In this document: positions 61,856-64,000 of the stretch, one piece after another
Layout: every line of letters starts with the position of its first letter
Position numbering within the stretch: position 1 is the stretch's first letter
Origin: Phialocephala subalpina
Lineage: Eukaryota > Ascomycota > Leotiomycetes > Helotiales > Mollisiaceae
Length of the DNA: 64,000 nt
Assembly (NCBI GenBank): GCA_900073065.1
Contig: FJOG01000025.1
Location: forward strand, 372,001-436,000
Reading direction: 5' to 3'
Notes under the pieces: generated by a model
Database searches by the model: none
What the model was told of the DNA's origin: nothing
Seen by the model: the letters and a program-made list of their open reading frames with translations, nothing else
Made by a program: the position numbers and the translations under genes

Positions 61856-62748
61856 CTTGGCGTGCACGGACCAGGTCAAAGTATGGCGGTGCTGTGGCTT
61901 GGTTGTTATATCCGTCAAGTCCGAATGTTGGGGAAGTCGAAGATATCAGAAAATATTTCAAGGCGTGCAGTAAAAGTTCGTTAAGACTTTTATTGCGCGA
62001 TGTTGGGAAATATGAAGCATTCACCTGTTGTCAATTTTGAAGAGTTGAAAGTGAATCTCTACTGCTTCATCCCAAGAAAGAACCGAAAGAGTGCAAGCGG
62101 TTCTCAAGAACCACCAGAACCACAGTAAAGATTGCCTTTTGCTCTCATTATTCAATCATTCTGATTTCCGCATAACCTTTTCCAAATGTAAAACATCCAG
62201 TATCACTATCGTTCAAATCCAGGTGGTGTGGTCTACTGTCCCGAGTTGTTAGAGTCTCTGCAAGCTACACAAAGCAGCTTTGAGTTCAAGCTTCAATCTT
62301 CACCATGCCATCTACCTCCTCTACATGGACGCAAAGGCAAGTCGTGGCATCATAATTAACCATCAAGCCCAGCAGCTCCTTTGTACACCTGCAGCTGCGC
62401 AGAGGCAGAAATAGCTTTCACCTGATTGATTTGCTTCTCTGGCAACTCTTTGGAAAATTTCCTGTAAAGGCACCAGAGTGCTTCGGTGCCCCTTACAATG
62501 TTAACAACTCAAGCCGAAAATCCTGCAACATACGGTAGATTATCTTATGAAATCTTTTGGTTGTTAGGTTCGCTCATGAGGGGAAGGGGCGAAAGGGGCA
62601 AAGCTAACGCTCGCTTAGCTCCAACGGTGGACAATTTGCCGAACCGGACCGCCACCAACAGCAAACCGCACAACTTACTCAAGACACCACCAAAGCAAAA
62701 ACATATATCCAACAACACAACAAAAGGATGCAAGAGCAAAAAAACTAA
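61856..62748. other. Intergenic region upstream of the SPRY gene
   Basis: Promoter of the Bre2-like gene and the 3' flank of the tRNA. A 117-codon plus-strand frame (62486-62839) overlaps the tRNA and is rejected. Confidence 0.5.
62738..62744 (-). terminator. RNA polymerase III terminator
   Basis: Seven T on the minus strand, four bases after the tRNA-Asn discriminator base; the normal stop signal for pol III. Confidence 0.85.
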
Positions 62749-62833
62749 CTCCCTCGGGTGGGCTCGAACCACCAACCTCTCGATATTCTGCTGCATAACA
62801 GTCGAACGCGCTAGCCAATTGCGCCACGAGGGA
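62749..62833 (-). tRNA. tRNA-Asn (GTT) with an 11-base intron
   Basis: All stems pair: acceptor TCCCTCG/CGAGGGA, D stem GCGC/GCGC, anticodon stem TTCGA/TCGAG (one G-T), T stem GGTGG/CCACC with loop TTCGAGC. Position 73 is G. The anticodon loop is CT-GTT-A, interrupted after position 37 by TGCAGCAGAAT, the normal place for a nuclear tRNA intron. The A box (TGGCGCAATTGG) and B box (GGTTCGAGCC) match the pol III promoter. Confidence 0.95.
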
Positions 62834-64000
62834 TTCTGACTGTTGTTGGATGCCATTTTTCTTATTTAAATCTATATCACCTTTTGCTAAAGCCGACTAG
62901 CAAGAGACTGAGATCCCGCTAGGCCATATACGACTAGCCAGAAGTTTGTTATTGCGGCGCCGCTATATCGTAAAGCAGCGGGTAGCTCAGCCCCCTCAAT
63001 TTCACTTCCAGATCTCGCTTAGGACAACAGATCTGAAGAGCGTCAAATGTGCTTTCAACGCAACCTTCACCACTATTCAAGCATCTTTCATTAGTTATTC
63101 TTTATGCTTAATACAGTTGGCAGATACTGAGTATTCCTCTTTCCTTCATAACATTTCAAGGTTTACATAGCTACATTCTCTGACTGGACTATCCGAACAC
63201 TTGCAAGTACATGCCAAGTGGTTATTGCAACACTAGATCTACTACCTGTTGTTTTACAGTCTCTCTCATTACTATATCACTTGCAAGTTACGTATTTTCG
63301 GCAAATGTGGAAGTCATGTCACGTGGGTATCGGCCCCTTCTGCTGGAACTTGGTTGACAAGATTTTGCAGAAAAGAATATTGGAGAATCGACTGGAAACC
63401 ACTCTAAGTTGCCTGTTTAAGGCATCCAAGCGACATTTGGGGGCCGCATAATGAAGCAATTTCAGCTCACTTGCTCTCGACAAAGCTATGCGCACGATAT
63501 AAGGTTTTCTGCTGTCTGTACAGTATTAGAGAGTCTAAGATCGATATTAGACAGACCAACATCTTTTTCGAGAGTCTAATATCGCTAGGACGCCCTAGCT
63601 TTGTGATGATTTGCAGTAACCAAGTGATTTTCACAAGGCAAAGCGAAATGAGCAGCCCTACGTGATACTGTGCTCACATATGGGTCTAGCACAAGGTTGC
63701 CAAGCTTGCACCAAGTTCTCGAGAACTTGCTGAACCTTGTCAGAGATCTTAGTTTCTTCAAAATGGTTCTATTAACCAGGAGTGTTCTATTCTTTGATAT
63801 CCTCTCAAAAACTTTTCAGGTCTTGCCCATTCTGTCATCCACCCAAGTTCCACGGAGTGCAAATCTAATAGCCAGATACATAGAATGCGGGGTCTCCGCC
63901 AAAATTTGTGTTTCCTGCGACTTTGCCCTGCCCTGCCATGCCTCGGCTCCGTCAGGTAGCAGGTCACAGCTTGTGATAAGCTTCAAGGAGCTTTCATCTA
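62834..64000. other. AT-richer intergenic end of the window
   Basis: No gene accepted. It contains a perfect 11-bp inverted repeat CGATATTAGAC / GTCTAATATCG (63542-63552 and 63574-63584) with a 21-base loop, and a direct echo of GAGAGTCTAA. This could be a worn repeat element. Confidence 0.45.

Overview
The window is nuclear DNA of a filamentous ascomycete (Pezizomycotina). Most genes are split by short introns of about 45-75 bases with GT(A/G)NGN donors, CTAAC/CTGAC branch sites and YAG acceptors. Gene content points the same way: fungal type I fatty acid synthase as two divergent giant genes, a 2EXR protein, a CYP52-like P450, CE5 and tannase-family secreted esterases, and a COMPASS Bre2-like subunit. 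I cannot fix the genus; a leotiomycete-like fungus is only a guess. Two assembly gaps (529 and 419 N) are present.

Left part (1-23 kb): phosphoserine phosphatase, PAPS reductase, an unrecognised five-exon gene with faint OTU-protease resemblance, a dienelactone hydrolase, a CE5 cutinase-like esterase, a secreted GMC oxidoreductase, a decayed family-2 glycosyltransferase containing a gap, a P-loop sulfotransferase-like gene with an in-frame stop, and a 3-oxoadipate enol-lactonase-like hydrolase. The genes are spaced by long non-coding stretches.

Centre (23-37 kb): FAS2 (alpha, minus) and FAS1 (beta, plus) are head to head and share a 1.6 kb region. Together they encode the whole cytosolic alpha6-beta6 fatty acid synthase, including its own phosphopantetheinyl transferase.

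Right part (38-64 kb): a nine-exon tannase/feruloyl esterase, a CorA-like membrane protein, an Arp9-like chromatin-remodelling subunit, a small F-box/2EXR-like protein, a single-span membrane protein, a GPI-type cupredoxin surface protein interrupted by a gap, a fragmentary membrane-protein gene with an in-frame stop, a CYP52-like P450, a 2EXR protein with a frameshift, a small membrane/coiled-coil protein, a Bre2/Ash2-like SPRY protein and an intron-containing tRNA-Asn.

Primary metabolism (serine, sulfate assimilation, fatty acids) and chromatin genes are intact. Several accessory genes (glycosyltransferase, sulfotransferase-like, 2EXR, the 51.5-52.4 kb gene) carry disabling lesions. Nothing here forms an obvious new operon-like system; the most unusual items are the OTU-like gene, the exact reading-frame continuity across the second gap, and the cluster of in-frame stops.
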